DNA from: Ferribacterium limneticum | GTDB lineage: Bacteria; Pseudomonadota; Gammaproteobacteria; Burkholderiales; Rhodocyclaceae | NCBI RefSeq assembly: GCF_020510565.1 | Contig: NZ_CP075189.1 | Coordinates: 2,898,501 to 2,962,500, forward strand | Length of the DNA stretch: 64,000 nt | Reading direction: 5' to 3' | Notes under the pieces: model-generated | The model's database searches: none | What the model saw: the letters and a program-made list of their open reading frames with translations, nothing else | Told to the model about the DNA's origin: nothing | Shown here: positions 1 through 8,834 of the stretch, in pieces | Numbering within the stretch: position 1 is the stretch's first letter | Layout of the letters: each line of letters begins with the position of its first letter | Translations under genes and position numbers: made by a program

Positions 1-90
1 AAAACATCAGCAAAACGACGCCGAGTTAGGGAGCAGACGCCGGAGTTATGCAGAAAAACTGCTCCCGATGACAAAGAAGCCAACACAAAA

Positions 91-1038
91 ATGCCTCGTC
101 GCCTCTATATGCCCATTGAAGTCCTTGAGTCAATCAAGAAACATATCAGCGCTTCCATTCCGAAGGCGGTCGATGGATTTATGTCCGCGAATGAAGACGA
201 GGACACTATGACCGGACAGTTCGGCGCCTGTCTGCGGACAGGCACGCATATTGTCAACGTTGAGAATGCTGAAATTGATGGTCCGTGGAAATGGTCAATT
301 GACTATACGAAATTTCGCGGAAGGGGAAAGGACGCCACTGAAAGCTTCGTTGGCGCAGACGGAATCATTGAATTGTCAATTGATTGGTCCGGCCGAAAAG
401 AAACGAAGGCACTTCTCTTCCAGGCAAAAATGGATTGGCAATCAGACAAGTCACTGCTCCAGCAAGCAATCCTCCTATCGACCTGGCGCGAAGCGTCGCT
501 CTTCATTAATTACACTGAAACCGCGATTGAGGCGCTTTCAATTGACGCTGTTCTCAGAAGCAGGGGCGTACGCTCGGACGCAAAGGATATATTGCCGCTT
601 GCGGACGCACTAACGGATTATTTCCTGCAATGTAAGATTGGCAGTACAGATTTGGCGTACGACGCCGTGGCTCGACAATTGCGATGGAGGGCTGGGAATG
701 GCGTCACCGTGGCCACGCAGTTTTCTATTCCTCATCGTCTTCGAGTAAAAGTGAAGGCTCCAGGATACAAGCATAAACTTGAGTGGAACAAATTAATTCC
801 AAAATCGGAAATTCACTCACACAGAATGGCGGTCGAGCCCGATGAGTTGATAGCACCTCTTCTGACCTCCGATGTGCCAGAAATCAAGAAACAAATGCAA
901 GCTATTAGTTCTGCATATCACCCTGACAAGCTCGGAAAAATGGACCAACTGTCAATGGATCTAATAAATCGGAGGATGCAGGAGTTCAATGAGGTGTTTT
1001 CTGCGATTAAGGCCAAGGCTAAGCCGCGTGTTGGCTAA
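91..1038 (+). CDS. PD-(D/E)XK-like nuclease domain fused to C-terminal J-domain (cassette gene)
   Basis: A 315-residue protein that I do not recognise as a named family. Residues about 88-113 show G-A-D-G, then an acidic residue E94, then a beta-strand-like segment ending Q111-A-K113, which fits the D...(E/Q)xK core of PD-(D/E)XK restriction-like nucleases. The last 50 residues contain Y-HPD-K (HPD at 277-279) followed by a helix ending in FSAIK, the helix II-loop-helix III signature of DnaJ J-domains, which stimulate DnaK. No glycine-rich or zinc region follows. The stop codon lies in the attC-like site. A nuclease controlled by DnaK recruitment is an inference; the HPD motif itself is clear. 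Confidence 0.6.
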   Translation: MPRRLYMPIEVLESIKKHISASIPKAVDGFMSANEDEDTMTGQFGACLRTGTHIVNVENAEIDGPWKWSIDYTKFRGRGKDATESFVGADGIIELSIDWSGRKETKALLFQAKMDWQSDKSLLQQAILLSTWREASLFINYTETAIEALSIDAVLRSRGVRSDAKDILPLADALTDYFLQCKIGSTDLAYDAVARQLRWRAGNGVTVATQFSIPHRLRVKVKAPGYKHKLEWNKLIPKSEIHSHRMAVEPDELIAPLLTSDVPEIKKQMQAISSAYHPDKLGKMDQLSMDLINRRMQEFNEVFSAIKAKAKPRVG

Positions 1039-1089
1039 CCGGTCATTGCAACGGACGCCTTCGGCGTCCGCTGAATTTCGAAGTTATAC
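1033..1089 (+). repeat. attC-like recombination site 1
   Basis: A 57-base segment runs from GGCTAAC to GTTATAC around a strong central hairpin (CGGACGCC, loop TTC, GGCGTCCG). Size, hairpin and box order match integron attC sites. The first gene's TAA stop falls inside the left box. Confidence 0.6.
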
Positions 1090-1105
1090 CTTCCAGGCCG
1101 ATCCA

Positions 1106-2023
1106 ATGAGCATAGTCACCAAGAGATTCCAAAACGCTAAAGGCGCAATTGCTTTTCTTGAATCCTTAGCCCATGAATCGAACGACACCATAGTGTTTCG
1201 GGGACATGAGAAGAGTGAGTATCGCTTGGTAAATACGTGGCAACGGCACCGAACCGTTTTGCACGAACCATGGAATACTGATATCGACGAAACGCTTATG
1301 GCGTACAAGGTTGGATTAGAAAAACTAGGAATAAAATCCTTTGACCATACCAATAGATTCGAAGCGCTAGAACATGGGCGCCATCATGGTGTTCCGACGC
1401 CGTGCCTAGATTTTTCCTACTCGCCATATGTCGCACTATTTTTTGCTTTCAATGGCGTCCGCGTACCAAGGGGAAAAAAGAAACCGTATTCAGTGGTTTA
1501 TGCACTCAACGTCAACCAACTTGCAGAGGCGAGAGCAAAAGAACAGCATGACCCAAGGACCAATAGCGATGCTCTCTATAGCACATTCCGTAATTTTCAA
1601 TGGCCCAAGCAGGAATATCTTGAAAACGGATTTCCTGCAAATACACTTCAATTTATCCCATTTCCCGGAGCCGCGAACAAACGGATGCAACGCCAGCTTG
1701 GCTGCCTAATTTACGACACGCTCTGGTATAGCCATATGGGTCTTAAAGACCTTGAGGAGTACATTGAAGTCAGATCTGAGACGCCATTTTTTGATGGCAC
1801 AAAAACGCTGCCGGGAAAGCCAATCCTTACGAAGATTTTTATAAACCAATTTGCAGTATCAGATGTGTTTTCCCGGTTGGAGCTAATGAATATTACGGGT
1901 GGCAACCTCTACGACAGTGCAGATGGAGTAGTCCTCGACATCAAAAATGCATACAACTACAACCCAAAGTTTTCCTATCTACGAGATGTCGATCTACCCG
2001 CTCTCGATGACACCAAGGTATAA
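1106..2023 (+). CDS. FRG-domain protein (cassette gene)
   Basis: A 305-residue protein with the eponymous F-R-G at residues 31-33 and the second conserved block H-G-V-P-T-P-C-L-D-F at about 94-103 followed by S-P-Y-V-A-L-F-F-A, which corresponds to the family's H-x-G-x-P-T-x-L-L-D...A-L-x-F-A pattern. FRG domains are widespread in bacteria and phages, often in mobile and defence contexts; biochemical function is not settled. I chose the ATG at 1106 because it follows the attC-like site and begins the conserved region; an upstream in-frame extension to 989 would translate through the attC hairpin and is unlikely. The TAA stop lies in the closing GTATAAC box. Confidence 0.75.
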   Translation: MSIVTKRFQNAKGAIAFLESLAHESNDTIVFRGHEKSEYRLVNTWQRHRTVLHEPWNTDIDETLMAYKVGLEKLGIKSFDHTNRFEALEHGRHHGVPTPCLDFSYSPYVALFFAFNGVRVPRGKKKPYSVVYALNVNQLAEARAKEQHDPRTNSDALYSTFRNFQWPKQEYLENGFPANTLQFIPFPGAANKRMQRQLGCLIYDTLWYSHMGLKDLEEYIEVRSETPFFDGTKTLPGKPILTKIFINQFAVSDVFSRLELMNITGGNLYDSADGVVLDIKNAYNYNPKFSYLRDVDLPALDDTKV

Positions 2024-2086
2024 CCCGGCGTCCACACGGATGCTGCGCGATAGTACCGCGCAGCGCCGGTGACTTTTACGTTACTG
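2019..2086 (+). repeat. attC-like recombination site 2
   Basis: A 68-base segment from GTATAAC to GTTACTG with nested complementary blocks (CCGGCG with CGCCGG; CTGCGCG with CGCGCAG) forming one long hairpin. GTATAAC is the exact reverse complement of GTTATAC at 1083-1089, which opens the same cassette. Confidence 0.65.
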
Positions 2087-2467
2087 AACGGCAGCTTTCT
2101 CCCTGCTCCACCGTTGCCTTTGGGCTGAGTACTCATTCGTCAGTAACGGAAGCGGCCATTCAAGGTGTATGCCGCCTCAACGGCTGGAACCTGCGCGACA
2201 CCGGGCACTCGACTGAGCCACTCCCACCGACCGCACCGAGGTGCTGTCGCCGGCCTTACCCTGTTAAAAATTCTCTCGTTGACGAATAGCTAGGCGGTCA
2301 GATCCCATACGTCATGCAACGAGGAATATTTCTAGCGGCCTATTTCCTGATAGCAAAATCCCCCTCACAAGTCCGCCATTCCCAAGAGACACCACAAACT
2401 AGGCGACCTATCTTCCTGTCATGTGCTCGCAAGAGCATTACGCCGCCACAGAACAGGGGAAAGCCGC
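2087..2467. other. Non-coding spacer between cassette array and tra region
   Basis: About 380 bases with no convincing gene. At 2140-2147 TCAGTAAC is the exact reverse complement of GTTACTGA at 2080-2087, which may close a very short cassette without a gene, and GCGGC/GCCGC stems follow. A 70-codon open frame at 2314-2526 overlaps the next gene and shows no recognisable features. Confidence 0.4.
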
Positions 2468-2965
2468 ATGATCACCGCCACAACAGCGATGCTCCAGCAT
2501 CACCTCTCACCTCCTCCAGAGGATAATAAAGCTCAGGATGTCATCGAGACTCGCTTGTGGCTTGAAGAGCACGACTGGCTCTACCGCCTGCTGCGGAGCG
2601 AAGACAATGTGTCGCCGACCTTCCGTTTTCCCGATCTCATCAGCGCCAGCGTCTCACTAGTTTTCATGCATCAGGATGCCTCCTGTCGCATCTTCCGGTT
2701 TTTAGGGACAGAGCTTGTTCTTCGTTCGCCCGAAACACCGCGCCGCCGCGAATCGATGTGGCGGAGCCAGTACCAGTTGCTCTTGGACCTGCAACGTTCC
2801 CCAGCTAACCGACACCCCAACCCCAAGTTCCAGCTCGACCAATTGACCACGGCCTGCGTCGCCCTGTGCCGTGCGGAGGATGGCTCGGGCGCTGGCGTTC
2901 TGCAACAGGCACGCCGCAACATGGCCGAACGTTCCAATCGCGGGCGGGGCGCGCCCTCCGGTTGA
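2468..2965 (+). CDS. Hypothetical protein at the head of the transfer region
   Basis: A 165-residue soluble protein, no signal peptide or membrane segment, and no family I recognise. The ATG at 2468 is chosen over an earlier in-frame start at 2423 because it has a purine-rich GGGGAAA stretch just upstream. The C-terminus is Arg/Gly-rich (R-N-R-G-R-G-A). It is separated by about 200 bases from the transglycosylase gene of the conjugation operon and could be a regulator or accessory transfer protein, but nothing in the sequence shows this. Confidence 0.5.
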   Translation: MITATTAMLQHHLSPPPEDNKAQDVIETRLWLEEHDWLYRLLRSEDNVSPTFRFPDLISASVSLVFMHQDASCRIFRFLGTELVLRSPETPRRRESMWRSQYQLLLDLQRSPANRHPNPKFQLDQLTTACVALCRAEDGSGAGVLQQARRNMAERSNRGRGAPSG

Positions 2966-3163
2966 GGATTGTGACGCCTTAACTAACGCACCTGACCGGC
3001 ATCATCCACCTACTCCTGAACCACTCGCTCACCATCACCTTGCCCGGCTAGACGCCGGACCGACCCGAATCCGACTCTGCTCGTCCGCGTACCGCCGACG
3101 GCCCAGACCCTCGCAGCCTGCCTACCCGGCGGGTCGTTTCCGGTTTCGTTGGAGAGGTGACTC

Positions 3164-3715
3164 ATGCGTCTGCCGCGGTATTTTGCTGGCCTTACAGCCG
3201 TGGCCGTCTTGGCTAACGTACCCTCCCAAGCACAGACCTGCTGGGAGGAGGCTGCCCAGCGCTACGGCATCTCGGCCGACCTGCTCTATGTGATCGCTCG
3301 GGTCGAATCGAACTTGAATCCGAAGGCCGTAAACCGCTCGCACGCTCAACGCACCGGGTCCTACGATATTGGACTCATGCAGATCAACAACCGTCACCTT
3401 TCAGTGCTGTCACGCCACGGCATCAGGGAACCGGATCTTTTTGATCCTTGCATCAACATTCAGGTCGGAGCCTGGCTGCTCTCCGATCTATTTTCCCGGC
3501 ACGGAACGACATGGGATGCGGTCGGTGCCTACAACGCAGCCTGCTCGCAGCTCAAAGGCGAGGCTTGCGCCAAGGCACGCGCGCAATACGCCTGGCGGGT
3601 TTACCGCCAATTGCCGGCCCAACGGAGCAGCCAATTCGTCAGGGCACCGAACACGCTCAAGCCGGCGGCCTCGGGCGAAATGCTTGCGATGATGTCGGTG
3701 CGGGTGGCGCCATGA
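3164..3715 (+). CDS. Conjugation lytic transglycosylase (SLT, VirB1-like)
   Basis: A 183-residue exported enzyme expected to cleave peptidoglycan glycan strands and open the wall for the secretion apparatus. An N-terminal signal peptide ends near S-Q-A-Q. The mature part has the SLT core: A-R-V-E-S-N-L-N-P with catalytic Glu, the G-L-M-Q-I-N block, and A-V-G-A-Y-N-A-A. RBS GAGAGGTG precedes the ATG. Its stop overlaps the start of the next gene by ATGA, so it opens a co-transcribed series. Confidence 0.88.
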   Translation: MRLPRYFAGLTAVAVLANVPSQAQTCWEEAAQRYGISADLLYVIARVESNLNPKAVNRSHAQRTGSYDIGLMQINNRHLSVLSRHGIREPDLFDPCINIQVGAWLLSDLFSRHGTTWDAVGAYNAACSQLKGEACAKARAQYAWRVYRQLPAQRSSQFVRAPNTLKPAASGEMLAMMSVRVAP

Positions 3716-4386
3716 GATTTGGCTCACTACGCCACTGGACGCTCGGCCTTATGGGCGGCAGTACCCTCCTGGCCGCCGCGTGCAGCCTGGTCTCCACGCC
3801 ACCATCACCCAATCATCAGGCAATCCTGCAGCGCGCGGCACCGGCACAGTTGGCCCAACTCGATTTCGGCAGGCAGGCAACGTTTGCACGCTGCATCCCA
3901 CCAGCCTGCCCGATCCGTACCCCCAAGACGCTCGCGCTGGAAACGCCTGACCCATCGATCAAGCGGACCGATGCGCCCATCCCAACCGAGCCAGCCCCGC
4001 CCGCTGTTCCGTTAGCCCCGGCACTGAAGAAGGAAGTCTCCCGCACACTCACCCTGCGCTTCGGCCTTGGCAGCGCCAAGCTGAGCCCTGCCGCCCGCAC
4101 AGAATTGAAAGGCACGCTGCCCGACCTGAAGTCGGCACGTCGCATCACGATCATCGGCCGTACCGACAACACCGGGCCGTTGGCCTTCAATGATTCGTTG
4201 GCTCTGGCGCGCGCCATGGCTGTCCGCGACCACCTGCTCAAGACCCATCCGAGACTGACGCCCGCCCTGACCATCAAGGCACAAGGCGGGTGCTGCTTCG
4301 TCGCCCCGAACGATACCCAAGCCGGCCGCACGCAAAACCGCCGGGTCGAGGTGGTCTTCCAGATGAACGACGGCCTTCCGCCATGA
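3712..4386 (+). CDS. OmpA-family lipoprotein in the transfer operon
   Basis: A 224-residue protein. A signal peptide ends in a lipobox-like L-A-A-A-C-S, predicting a lipid anchor. A Pro-rich linker (residues about 80-105) leads to a C-terminal OmpA-like peptidoglycan-binding domain, with F-G-x-G-S-A-K-L at its start, the G-R-T-D-N-T-G loop and N-R-R-V-E-V-V-F at its end. OmpA-like lipoproteins tether outer membrane to murein; here it probably steadies the transfer channel. Starts in ATGA overlap with the transglycosylase. Not a standard F-plasmid tra gene. Confidence 0.8.
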   Translation: MRFGSLRHWTLGLMGGSTLLAAACSLVSTPPSPNHQAILQRAAPAQLAQLDFGRQATFARCIPPACPIRTPKTLALETPDPSIKRTDAPIPTEPAPPAVPLAPALKKEVSRTLTLRFGLGSAKLSPAARTELKGTLPDLKSARRITIIGRTDNTGPLAFNDSLALARAMAVRDHLLKTHPRLTPALTIKAQGGCCFVAPNDTQAGRTQNRRVEVVFQMNDGLPP

Positions 4387-4515
4387 GGCCGGGCGGCTCG
4401 AACTGAGTAATTTCTGCCCTTCACCCGCCGAGCACGCGCTCCCACCCGCCGGGCATTCCGATGCCTACCCGCCTTTTCCACCCATTCAACGTTCGACTCT
4501 TCCCCGGAGGTACTC

Positions 4516-4866
4516 ATGAACACTGCTGTGCTGGTTTCTTCCCCCCGCCTTGCCGCGCGCAAGCCGATCATGGTCGCCATTCTGCTGGCGACGATCGCCC
4601 TTTGTCTCGGCATCGCCTTTCCCGGCTACGCCCTGGATTTGGTCGCCTTTACCGGCATCACCGGCCCGATGACCTCGGCGCTGACCCAAATCGCCGCACT
4701 CGGTCCCGGCATCAAGGCCCTGGTCGGCTTCGTCGGTTTCGTGGTCGCACTCATCTCACTCTCCGCGCTGCGCAACTTCGGCCCAGTCCTGTTTTACGTG
4801 GGCCTCGCCATCTTTGCCGCCGTGGGCCTGGTGATCGCCGGCGCGATCATGGGCGCAGTGATCTGA
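4516..4866 (+). CDS. Pilin precursor, TraA/VirB2-like
   Basis: A 116-residue protein with a long leader (hydrophobic segment about 19-37, ending G-Y-A) and two more hydrophobic helices (about 60-82 and 88-115), with a mature part of roughly 75 residues. This is the architecture of conjugative pilin subunits. A GGAGG ribosome site sits just before the ATG. It lies directly upstream of traL as traA does in F. Sequence identity to F pilin is not obvious by eye, so the call rests on topology and position. Confidence 0.65.
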   Translation: MNTAVLVSSPRLAARKPIMVAILLATIALCLGIAFPGYALDLVAFTGITGPMTSALTQIAALGPGIKALVGFVGFVVALISLSALRNFGPVLFYVGLAIFAAVGLVIAGAIMGAVI

Positions 4867-4895
4867 AACGCCGGCATCGACCCCAGGAGACCGAT

Positions 4896-5195
4896 ATGCA
4901 AGCAGACACCTATATCCCGCGGCGTCTCGATGACCAATGGAAGATCGGCTTCTGGGATGTCGATGTCGCCGCGCCGATCCTGTTCATGTTTTTCGTGGGC
5001 TATATGTCCGGCAGCAAGACCTCGTTCGCCGTCTGCATGGCGGCGGGCATATTCGTCTCGCGCTGGATATCGCGCATCAAGGCGGACAAGCACCCGGCCT
5101 TCGCCATCCACTGGCTGTACTGGCACCTGCCAGCCAGTCCGTTGACCACGATGCGCGCTACGCCGCCATCGCACATCCGCCGCATGGTCGGCTGA
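4896..5195 (+). CDS. traL: TraL, inner-membrane assembly protein
   Basis: A 99-residue protein opening Y-I-P-R-R-L-D-D, typical of TraL, followed by two closely spaced hydrophobic segments at about 26-57. TraL is a small inner-membrane component of F-type secretion systems (VirB3 counterpart). The ATG has a CAGGAG ribosome site seven bases upstream. Order pilin-traL-traE-traK-traB matches F and SXT. Confidence 0.85.
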   Translation: MQADTYIPRRLDDQWKIGFWDVDVAAPILFMFFVGYMSGSKTSFAVCMAAGIFVSRWISRIKADKHPAFAIHWLYWHLPASPLTTMRATPPSHIRRMVG

Positions 5196-5212
5196 GCCCA
5201 GGAGACGAACCC

Positions 5213-5779
5213 ATGGACTTCGAACGACTCAACGGCGACATCAAGGAAATGCGCCGCCGAAACCGCGGACTCGGTCTCGCCGTTGGCGTCCTGGCCGCCG
5301 GCCAGATCCTCGCCCTGGTGGTCATCCTCAACCTGCTCGGGACAGTGCGTACCGTTGTCGTACCGCCCTCGATCGACAAGACCTTCTGGGTTACCCGTGA
5401 CAAGGCGAGCAGCGAATACCTTGAGCAAATGGGCAGTTTCATCGCCTGGCTGGTGCTCGACGTAACGCCGGCTTCAATCGACTGGAAGAAGGAAATTCTG
5501 CTCGGCTATGTCGAACCGGAACAGTACGGCCCGCTGAAGACCCGACAGGAAGTGGAAGCCGAACGCCTGAAGCGCATCAACGCCGCCACCGTGTTCGCGC
5601 CCCAGCAACTGGTTCCCAGTGAAGAAGGCCAGAGCGTCGTCATTCGCGGCCGCCTACGCACTTTGGTAAATGGGTTCGAGACGGCCAACGATCTCAAGGC
5701 CTATCGGGTCGAGTTCAGCTACGCCGGCGCGCGCATGCATCTGAAAAGTTTCAAGGAGGTAGCCAATGTCGGCAACTGA
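5213..5779 (+). CDS. traE: TraE, type IV secretion inner-membrane protein
   Basis: A 188-residue TraE (VirB8-like). One N-terminal membrane helix (about 20-44) is followed by the periplasmic domain, with the family's P-P-S-I-D-K-T-F-W stretch and Y-L-E-Q-M-G-x-F. It bridges inner membrane and core complex. A CAGGAG ribosome site precedes the ATG. Its last 14 bases overlap the start of traK, suggesting translational coupling. Confidence 0.88.
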   Translation: MDFERLNGDIKEMRRRNRGLGLAVGVLAAGQILALVVILNLLGTVRTVVVPPSIDKTFWVTRDKASSEYLEQMGSFIAWLVLDVTPASIDWKKEILLGYVEPEQYGPLKTRQEVEAERLKRINAATVFAPQQLVPSEEGQSVVIRGRLRTLVNGFETANDLKAYRVEFSYAGARMHLKSFKEVANVGN

Positions 5780-6647
5780 TACCCACCCGGCCCTATCCAG
5801 AGCCGATCCCCAGCTGGCACCAAAACACGGATGGACGATAGCCGCTGTGCTGGCCATCGCCTGTATCGCCAGCATGACGGCCCTGCCCGCCCAGGCACTG
5901 CAAGTCGTCGAGGCCAGCGACGGCGCGGCGGTCGAAGCCATCCTGTCGATCCGGGAACCGACCCGCATCCGCATCGAAGGCGCATCGATCACCGATGTCT
6001 TCGGCAATATCCATTCGAGCCAATGCGGCATGGCGGCGGCGCTTCCCGCCAGCCCAGGCATGACACCCGCCGGTACGGGTTCATCACCGATCAATCCAGC
6101 CGGTGAGATCGCGCTGACCTGTGATCGCGACAAGGGCGAAATCTATGTCCGTCCGGTGGGTGATTCCGCAAAGCCGATCAACCTTTTCGTCGCATCGGCC
6201 AACGCCACCTACACCTTGCTGCTGCGCCGCTCGGATACACCGGCCGACACGATCGTCATCCGTGACAGGACACCGAAGGCATTGAAGCATGCGACATCGG
6301 CTCAGACTCCAGCCGGTCCGTCACCCAACCAGGTACGGGCCATGAAGGCGCTGTTAGTGGCGATGGCTTCGGATCGGGTGCCGCCGGATATCCGGGTCGA
6401 AGAGACCCACGGCACGCTTCCGTTGTGGAACGAGGCGCGTTTTTCCCGGGTACGCCAGTACGAGGGGCGCGGCCTGGTCGGCGAGAAATACCTGCTGCAG
6501 AACATCAGCGATGCCCCCATGGTGCTGGCCGAACCGGAATTCGACCGCGAGCAGGGCAGCATCGTCGGTATCGCTGTCGAGCACCACAACCTTCACCCCG
6601 GCGAGAGCACCAGCGTCTACGTGATCCGTCGCGGAGAGACGCCATGA
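5766..6647 (+). CDS. traK: TraK, secretin-like outer-membrane core protein
   Basis: A 293-residue exported TraK (VirB9 counterpart). A hydrophobic signal helix (about 25-44) ends P-A-Q-A; the mature part has the beta-rich TraK pattern with a central variable segment and a C-terminal domain ending H-P-G-E-S-T-S-V-Y-V-I. TraK forms the outer-membrane ring with TraB and TraV. It overlaps traE by 14 bases and traB by ATGA. Confidence 0.87.
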   Translation: MSATDTHPALSRADPQLAPKHGWTIAAVLAIACIASMTALPAQALQVVEASDGAAVEAILSIREPTRIRIEGASITDVFGNIHSSQCGMAAALPASPGMTPAGTGSSPINPAGEIALTCDRDKGEIYVRPVGDSAKPINLFVASANATYTLLLRRSDTPADTIVIRDRTPKALKHATSAQTPAGPSPNQVRAMKALLVAMASDRVPPDIRVEETHGTLPLWNEARFSRVRQYEGRGLVGEKYLLQNISDAPMVLAEPEFDREQGSIVGIAVEHHNLHPGESTSVYVIRRGETP

Positions 6648-8029
6648 CGACGCCGCGTCAGTGGATGCAGACACTGCGGAGCTTACCGCAGCAATTGCTG
6701 CAGCACCTGTCCCCGCGGCAGCGCCAGTACGCCATGCTCGGCGCCCTGATGGCCGGCGGCGTCGGGCTGCTCTGGTCGATTTTCGCATTCACGGCGAGCA
6801 GTCCGCCAGCGAGCACCGCGCAACCCGCCGCCGGGCCCGCCAGTTCGGTCACCAATATCGGCGTGATGTCGCCCGGCGCCCAAGTCAATCCGGTTGATCA
6901 ATGGGTCGGCACGGCCGGACGCAAGCTTGCCCAGTACGAAAACGAACGCGAAGAACAGGGACGACTCAACAAGGATCGCCAAACCTTCGAAGCGAAAACG
7001 ATGCAGCGCTTTGCCGAACTGGAACAGCGACTGACCTCGACCCAGCAGGCCGCCGCTACGCCCCAGCCGCCCACACCAGTCCCGACCATGCCGAACAGCA
7101 TGCCGCCAGCGGTGAGTCTGCCCCCAGCACCGCCGCCACCCAAGGGTTTGGTCACCGGAGCGATGCCGAGTGGCACGCCCGGCGACCTGCTGCCTCCGAG
7201 CCCGCCAATGGCGCCAACGCCAGCGATCGCCCGGATTACGGTGGCCGAGCGCTCCCTGCTCGCCAACACCAGCGAGAAAGCCGAGCGCGCCACCGGGGCT
7301 GGAGTGCAAACAGCCCCCCGAACCGTCTCCACCTTCCTGCCCGTCAGCTTTACCCGCGGCACGCTGCTGGGTGGCCTGGATGCCCCCACCGGCGGTCAAT
7401 CGCAATCCAACCCGCACCCGGTTCTGATCCGTCTTTCAGACAACTCATTCCTGCCCAACCGTTTCCGCGCCGAATACCGGGAGTGCTTCGTGGTGGCCGC
7501 CGGCTATGGCGACATCAGCTCCGAGCGGGCCTATTTGCGCACCGAGAGTCTGTCTTGTGTGCGGACCGACGGCGCAACGCTGGAAGTCAAGATCCAGGGC
7601 TCGATCTACGGCGAGGATGGCAAGGTCGGCATGCGCGGGCGGCTGGTCACCAAGCAGGGCCAGATGCTCGCCAACGCCCTGTTGGCCGGCGTGGTCAGCG
7701 GCATCGGCCAGGGCCTGGCCACCTCGTCGACGGAATACAGCACCTCAGCCCTCGGCACGGTCGCCAGCGCCACCGGAACCGAAGCCTACCGCGCCGGCCT
7801 CGGTTCCGGTGTCGGCAAGGCCCTCGACCGGCTGGCCCAGTACTACATCAAGCTCGCCGAGAACACCTTCCCGGTCATCGAAGTGGACGCCGGCCGCGAG
7901 GTCGATGTGGTGATCACCAAGGGCGTGCGCATCGATGTACCGATGACGGCCAGCGAGCCCGCTGCCGCCCGCTTCGCCAATTCACCTGAAACCCGTTATT
8001 TGGAGACCTCGGACGATGGCAATTACTAA
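6644..8029 (+). CDS. traB: TraB, VirB10-like channel scaffold
   Basis: A 461-residue VirB10/TraB protein. A single N-terminal membrane helix (about 27-47) is followed by a coiled-coil stretch, a long Pro-rich periplasmic linker and the C-terminal beta-barrel domain with [11 protein letters not shown]. It spans the envelope and gates the outer-membrane pore. Start ATG in ATGA overlap with traK; an in-frame extension further upstream inside traK is a shadow. Its end overlaps dsbC by 14 bases. Confidence 0.9.
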   Translation: MTTPRQWMQTLRSLPQQLLQHLSPRQRQYAMLGALMAGGVGLLWSIFAFTASSPPASTAQPAAGPASSVTNIGVMSPGAQVNPVDQWVGTAGRKLAQYENEREEQGRLNKDRQTFEAKTMQRFAELEQRLTSTQQAAATPQPPTPVPTMPNSMPPAVSLPPAPPPPKGLVTGAMPSGTPGDLLPPSPPMAPTPAIARITVAERSLLANTSEKAERATGAGVQTAPRTVSTFLPVSFTRGTLLGGLDAPTGGQSQSNPHPVLIRLSDNSFLPNRFRAEYRECFVVAAGYGDISSERAYLRTESLSCVRTDGATLEVKIQGSIYGEDGKVGMRGRLVTKQGQMLANALLAGVVSGIGQGLATSSTEYSTSALGTVASATGTEAYRAGLGSGVGKALDRLAQYYIKLAENTFPVIEVDAGREVDVVITKGVRIDVPMTASEPAAARFANSPETRYLETSDDGNY

Positions 8030-8834
8030 ACCCATGCGCCGGCGAGCACTCGTCGCGGCCTTGAGCACGATCCTCGTTGGCACCGGCCTTGGCGTCAACG
8101 CGGCCACACCCGATGAGACGCAACTGCTGTCGGCCTTGCAGAAAGCCCATCCGGGAACGCAGTTCTCCAGCATCGCCCGTACGCCTATCGCCGGCCTCTA
8201 CGAGGTCTGGATGAACGGCAACGTGGCCTATGTGTCTGCCAGGCAGCCGCGCTACTTTCTCTTCGGCCATCTGTTCGACACCCAGAGCATGAGCGACCTG
8301 ACCGGCCCGAAACTGGTGCAGGCCAACAAGGCAAAAGGTCCCGATGAAGCGCCCCAGAACTACCAGCCAACCGAAGCGGGTCCGATCCGCTTCGAACAGT
8401 TGCCTCTGAGCGACGCGATCAAGACTGTGCACGGCACGGGTCAGCGCCGGCTGGCCGTTTTCAGCGACCCCAACTGCCCGTACTGCAAACAGTTGGAAGC
8501 GGAGCTATCCAGCCTCGACAACATCACCATCTACACCTTCCTGCTGCCTTTCCTCGGTGAGACCAAACCGATCGCCATCTGGTGTGCGGCGGATCATGCA
8601 GCAGCCTGGCGGCGCCTGATGCTCGACGGTGACGACAGCCTGCTCAACAACGGCGGCACCTGCGACCACCCGATCGGTCGCAACCTGGCACTGGCCCGCC
8701 GACTCGGCGTACAGCGCACACCCACCCTGATCTGGGCTGATGGCACCCGTAGCGAAGGGTTCGTCGGACGAGCCGTACTCGAATCACGACTCTCAGCTAC
8801 CACTTCGCCAGTTGCGCCGGAGAAGCAGCCATGA
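8016..8834 (+). CDS. dsbC: DsbC-like thiol:disulfide isomerase of the transfer operon
   Basis: A 272-residue periplasmic protein: signal peptide, N-terminal DsbC dimerisation region ([13 protein letters not shown]), and a C-terminal thioredoxin fold with the redox centre C-P-Y-C in F-S-D-P-N-C-P-Y-C and a cis-Pro loop R-T-P-T-L-I. SXT-like elements carry such a gene; substrates are likely the cysteine-rich TraN, TraU and TraH encoded downstream. It overlaps traB and traV at its ends. Confidence 0.9.
   Translation: MAITKPMRRRALVAALSTILVGTGLGVNAATPDETQLLSALQKAHPGTQFSSIARTPIAGLYEVWMNGNVAYVSARQPRYFLFGHLFDTQSMSDLTGPKLVQANKAKGPDEAPQNYQPTEAGPIRFEQLPLSDAIKTVHGTGQRRLAVFSDPNCPYCKQLEAELSSLDNITIYTFLLPFLGETKPIAIWCAADHAAAWRRLMLDGDDSLLNNGGTCDHPIGRNLALARRLGVQRTPTLIWADGTRSEGFVGRAVLESRLSATTSPVAPEKQP

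Larger units (their letters stand above)
1..2150 (+). mobile_element. Distal end of an integron gene-cassette array
   Basis: Two single-gene units in the same direction are each separated by short hairpin-forming segments bounded by core-like boxes (GTTATGC at 45-51, GTTATAC at 1083-1089, GTTACTG at 2080-2086). In the second unit the box that opens it (GTTATAC) is the exact reverse complement of the box that closes it (GTATAAC at 2019-2025), as expected for a cassette that once circularised. Both genes stop inside the closing box (TAA within TAAC) and the next gene starts shortly after, the normal cassette layout. No integrase gene is in view; by orientation it would lie to the left. Confidence 0.6.

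Noticed and set aside
2314..2526. 70-codon plus-strand frame before the first tra-region gene.
   Set aside because: It overlaps the better-supported gene starting at 2468 and has no motif.
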